Assembly: GCF_905372115.1 (NCBI RefSeq)
Contig: NZ_CAJPNR010000030.1
Span: forward strand, 1-24,229
Length of the DNA: 24,229 bases
From: an uncultured Streptococcus sp.
GTDB taxonomy: Bacteria; Bacillota; Bacilli; Lactobacillales; Streptococcaceae
Reading direction: 5' to 3'
Part shown: positions 21,997 through 24,229 of the stretch, in pieces
Layout: every line of letters starts with the position of its first letter
Numbering within the stretch: position 1 is the stretch's first letter
Notes under the pieces: model-generated
Told to the model about the DNA's origin: nothing
What the model saw: only the letters and a program-made list of their open reading frames with translations
The model's database searches: none
Program-made: the position numbers and the translations under genes

Positions 21997-23796
21997 TTAA
22001 AGTGCCCACCACTGGTACAGCGACCAGTAGAAAATATTAAAAGCGATGATAAAAGCGGCGGAGCTGGTCGCTAGCGTGAGGTATTTATTTCCTTGCTTCA
22101 ATCTCTCTTTGAAAAAAGGCAGATAGGGCAGAAAAGCACTAATCAGCAAGACTAGAGCAAGCAAGGCAAAGAGTTGAAAATGCCCCGTCAGACCAGCTAG
22201 GTCGAAAGAATTTTTCGCAAGAATAATAGAGAAAAATGAGAATAAATTGCGAAACACCCAAAGAATAATGAAGCCCGTCAGATAATGCCAGATTGACCAA
22301 ACAGCTGAGTTGCTTCCCTTATTTTTTCCCAAAAGCAAACGATACAATTTTGCCAAAATACCACAAAGATAGCAAAGAGCGACATAAAGTAAGGCTAGCC
22401 CAGCAAGCACTAAACTGCCATAGTCTCTGATAACGTCAAGCAAGGATAGCTTCATTCTATCTGAAATGGGCAAATTCAGACGATAGCTCCCTCCTTTTTC
22501 ACCTGCCGTCCAAAAACCAAAATAGACTTTGATAGCCGCATTTTCAGAAGGATTATTCAGATAGCTGGTCGATTTGAAAACTCTAAATATGGACAAAGGC
22601 CCTTTGCTAAAAATGCGCGCTTCGCGATAAAAACCAGCTTGAAAATCTCTTTGTGACGCCTTTGAGGCTTCTTTTTTCCTACCATAAATGAGGTCGGGCA
22701 TGGCGATAGCAAAATGGAACTCATTTCTCTGATTGACTGTAACGACTGAGCCAATCCCTGACTTCAAATCAAGCAAGAGGCTGGTCGTAAAACCCGGCGA
22801 ATTTCCACCGTGCCCAAGCGTTCTGGTGTTTTCAAATTCTGTCGCCCACAGTCCATGAGCATTTACAGGAACGTCCGTACCCGGATAAGTATGGCTAGCG
22901 CTGTAAAAATTCTCCCAAGTCTCTGCTCGCTTAAAGAGCGTTTTCTTTTGCAAGAGAGCTTGGGCAAAGCGTTTCAAATCGGAAAAAGTGCCTGTCGCTC
23001 GCCCCGCTGGATATTCTCCGAGGACAAATGGCACATCACCTTTTAGCAAGTTACCTTCTGTATCATAGGTTTTCTCCTTCTCCCGCTGCTTTTGTACATA
23101 GCGATTATCCGACAAATCAGGCTTGAGAGCGGTGTGCTCCATACCCAGCGGCTGGAAAATATGCTCGTGGACATAGTCGGCAAAGGATTGCCCGCTCACC
23201 CGCTCCACGATATAGCCTGCCAGTGCTGTCCCATAATTAGAATAGGAGGTCACCGTTCCCGGCTCATAAATCTGCGACGGAGCTTTTTTTAGCAATGTCC
23301 CTAAACTCTTATCAACACCTATATATAAATGGTAATCCTCAAAACCCGCTTGGTGGTTCATGAGGTCAAGCATGGTAATGGGCTTGTCGTACTTGAGGTT
23401 TGTCAAAAAATCCTTGGGCAGATACTCTTTTATATCTGTTTTTAGGTCGATTTTTCCTTCTTCCCAAAGCTGCATGACACTGACCCAAACCGTGATTTTG
23501 GTCGTTGACCCCCACTCGAAAACCGAGCTATCGTCTACAGCTAGCTTTTTCTCCTTGTCCATATAGCCAAAGTTGTTTTGGTAAAGAGTGTTGCCGTCCT
23601 TATCAAAGACTGCTGCCGCTAGCCCCGCGCTGGTTTTTTCGTGTTCCTTGTAGTAGTCCTCAATTTTCTGACCGATTTGGTCATAAGGCGTGCCCGACGG
23701 TAATTTCTGCTGGTCGGCGTAAGCGTGACCCGCTCCAAAAACGACCAGCCCACAAGTTACTAGCGCCACAGCGCTTTTCAAAAATGATGTTTTCAT
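21997..23796 (-). CDS. Serine beta-lactamase-fold exoprotein with C-terminal membrane domain, copy 2
   Basis: This is the tandem paralogue of the gene at 20181-21980, also exactly 599 residues, ending 16 bases before it. It has the same signal peptide and S97-T-T-K100, with Y185-S-N187, H329-G-G and a four-helix C-terminal membrane domain. The first 170 bases of the two genes differ at only two positions, while the stretch from about residue 350 to 570 is strongly diverged. GGAGG lies 5 bases before ATG 23796; the TTG at 23808 is rejected because it would contain that site. It follows a small hydrophobic ORF and an SdpI-like gene in what looks like one operon. Confidence 0.88.
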   Translation of the reverse strand: MKTSFLKSAVALVTCGLVVFGAGHAYADQQKLPSGTPYDQIGQKIEDYYKEHEKTSAGLAAAVFDKDGNTLYQNNFGYMDKEKKLAVDDSSVFEWGSTTKITVWVSVMQLWEEGKIDLKTDIKEYLPKDFLTNLKYDKPITMLDLMNHQAGFEDYHLYIGVDKSLGTLLKKAPSQIYEPGTVTSYSNYGTALAGYIVERVSGQSFADYVHEHIFQPLGMEHTALKPDLSDNRYVQKQREKEKTYDTEGNLLKGDVPFVLGEYPAGRATGTFSDLKRFAQALLQKKTLFKRAETWENFYSASHTYPGTDVPVNAHGLWATEFENTRTLGHGGNSPGFTTSLLLDLKSGIGSVVTVNQRNEFHFAIAMPDLIYGRKKEASKASQRDFQAGFYREARIFSKGPLSIFRVFKSTSYLNNPSENAAIKVYFGFWTAGEKGGSYRLNLPISDRMKLSLLDVIRDYGSLVLAGLALLYVALCYLCGILAKLYRLLLGKNKGSNSAVWSIWHYLTGFIILWVFRNLFSFFSIILAKNSFDLAGLTGHFQLFALLALVLLISAFLPYLPFFKERLKQGNKYLTLATSSAAFIIAFNIFYWSLYQWWAL

Positions 23797-23833
23797 GTTT
23801 GCCTCCAATCATCATTTACTAGAGTTCACTCAC

Positions 23834-23938
23834 TCAAAAAGGAAAGAAAAAGGGCAAACCGAACAGGCTGAGAAGCAGCCACAACCAGCCAAAGATAAAG
23901 AATAACAGGATTTTAACAAAAACGAAAATATAAAACAT
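23834..23938 (-). CDS. Small hydrophobic peptide, 34 residues
   Basis: A short ORF with a strong ribosome site (AAAGGAG, 6 bases before ATG 23938) encodes a peptide made almost only of Phe, Leu, Ile, Val and Trp. It has one Lys at position 9 and a Pro-Phe-rich end (LPFFFPF). It would form a single membrane helix. It lies 27 bases after the SdpI-like gene and 37 before the serine hydrolase gene, on the same strand. I recognise no family; a membrane peptide partner, toxin-like peptide or translational coupler are all possible. Confidence 0.5.
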   Translation of the reverse strand: MFYIFVFVKILLFFIFGWLWLLLSLFGLPFFFPF

Positions 23939-23965
23939 GATTTTCTCCTTTCGTATCAGACATTT

Positions 23966-24229
23966 TTAAAAGAGGAAGAGGCTCACAAGAAAAAGGATTG
24001 AGCTGATGCCACTGAAGATATAAGCTAAAACGCGTGGAGCCGGCTCTTGGTCTGCCACTATTTTTCTCGTGAGAAAGTAGCTGACAGCATTAAGGCTGAT
24101 TGCCACCATAATCCCATTGACCTTAAATATCGGAAAAGACGGATTGAGCGCATAAAGAAGAACGCTGATATAAACTACGGCATTGATAAAGGGAACCAGC
24201 CAGTAAAGGAAATGGACAAATTGCTTGTC
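23966..24229 (-). CDS. SdpI-like membrane protein, copy 3 (C-terminal part, cut by the window edge)
   Basis: The open frame runs in from the window edge for 87 codons to a TAA at 23966. It begins FVHFLYWLVPFINAVVYISVLLYAL, which aligns with the segment RFVLWIVPLTHIIVYLSILFYAL of SdpI copy 2, and ends with RKIVADQEPAPRVLAYIF, aligning with KKVVVEEKPAPRWLAYLF. The GNYMPK motif of copies 1 and 2 is replaced by VSYFLTRK. Three hydrophobic segments are visible. The start and any SdpR-type partner lie outside the window. Confidence 0.72.
   Translation of the reverse strand, partial: DKQFVHFLYWLVPFINAVVYISVLLYALNPSFPIFKVNGIMVAISLNAVSYFLTRKIVADQEPAPRVLAYIFSGISSILFLVSLFLF

Noticed and set aside
20181..23796. 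The two SxxK proteins as antibiotic-resistance beta-lactamases
   Set aside because: They are 599 residues with a C-terminal membrane domain and a Y-S-N / H-G-G motif set. This is typical of the broad serine hydrolase family, not of secreted resistance enzymes.

Overview
The window looks like chromosomal DNA of an oral streptococcus of the sanguinis/gordonii group. The evidence is the gene order coiA, dacA, nagB, queA, argR (arcR), then arcT-arcD-arcC-arcB-arcA with an Fnr-like regulator (flp) behind arcA. Streptococcal cis-elements support it: a com-box at coiA, a NagR-type operator at nagB and cre sites at arcA. No rRNA, tRNA, CRISPR array or prophage was seen.

Layout. 1-5000, minus strand: a tiny lipoprotein, the competence nuclease coiA, an MFS permease, the D,D-carboxypeptidase dacA and the glucosamine-6-phosphate deaminase nagB. 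5059-6793, plus strand: an apparently leaderless 59-codon membrane protein gene, queA and argR, closed by a strong terminator. 6902-13388, minus strand: the arginine deiminase operon arcABCDT, read from right to left. Its promoter has a cre overlapping the -35 and a 13-bp palindrome upstream, and a strong hairpin separates arcAB from arcCDT. 13680-14366: flp, with its own terminator. The arc proteins convert arginine to ornithine, ammonia, CO2 and ATP; ArcD exchanges arginine for ornithine.

14414-24229 is an accessory-looking block, nearly all minus strand. It carries a YhfC-type intramembrane protease followed by an overlapping SdpR/SdpI pair, a second SdpR/SdpI pair, three CPBP (Abi) intramembrane proteases (two tandem paralogues) and two tandem 599-residue serine beta-lactamase-fold exoproteins with C-terminal membrane domains. 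It ends with a 34-codon hydrophobic ORF and the C-terminal part of a third SdpI-like protein cut by the window edge. A 306-bp internally deleted ISL3-family element lies between the first two modules.

SdpI proteins are known immunity factors, SdpR proteins are autorepressors, and CPBP proteins often serve bacteriocin immunity. I therefore infer that the block is an envelope-defence or peptide-immunity island. The most interesting regulatory signal is a perfect 9-bp direct repeat with a 12-bp spacer, of LytTR type, upstream of one CPBP gene, suggesting peptide-pheromone control.
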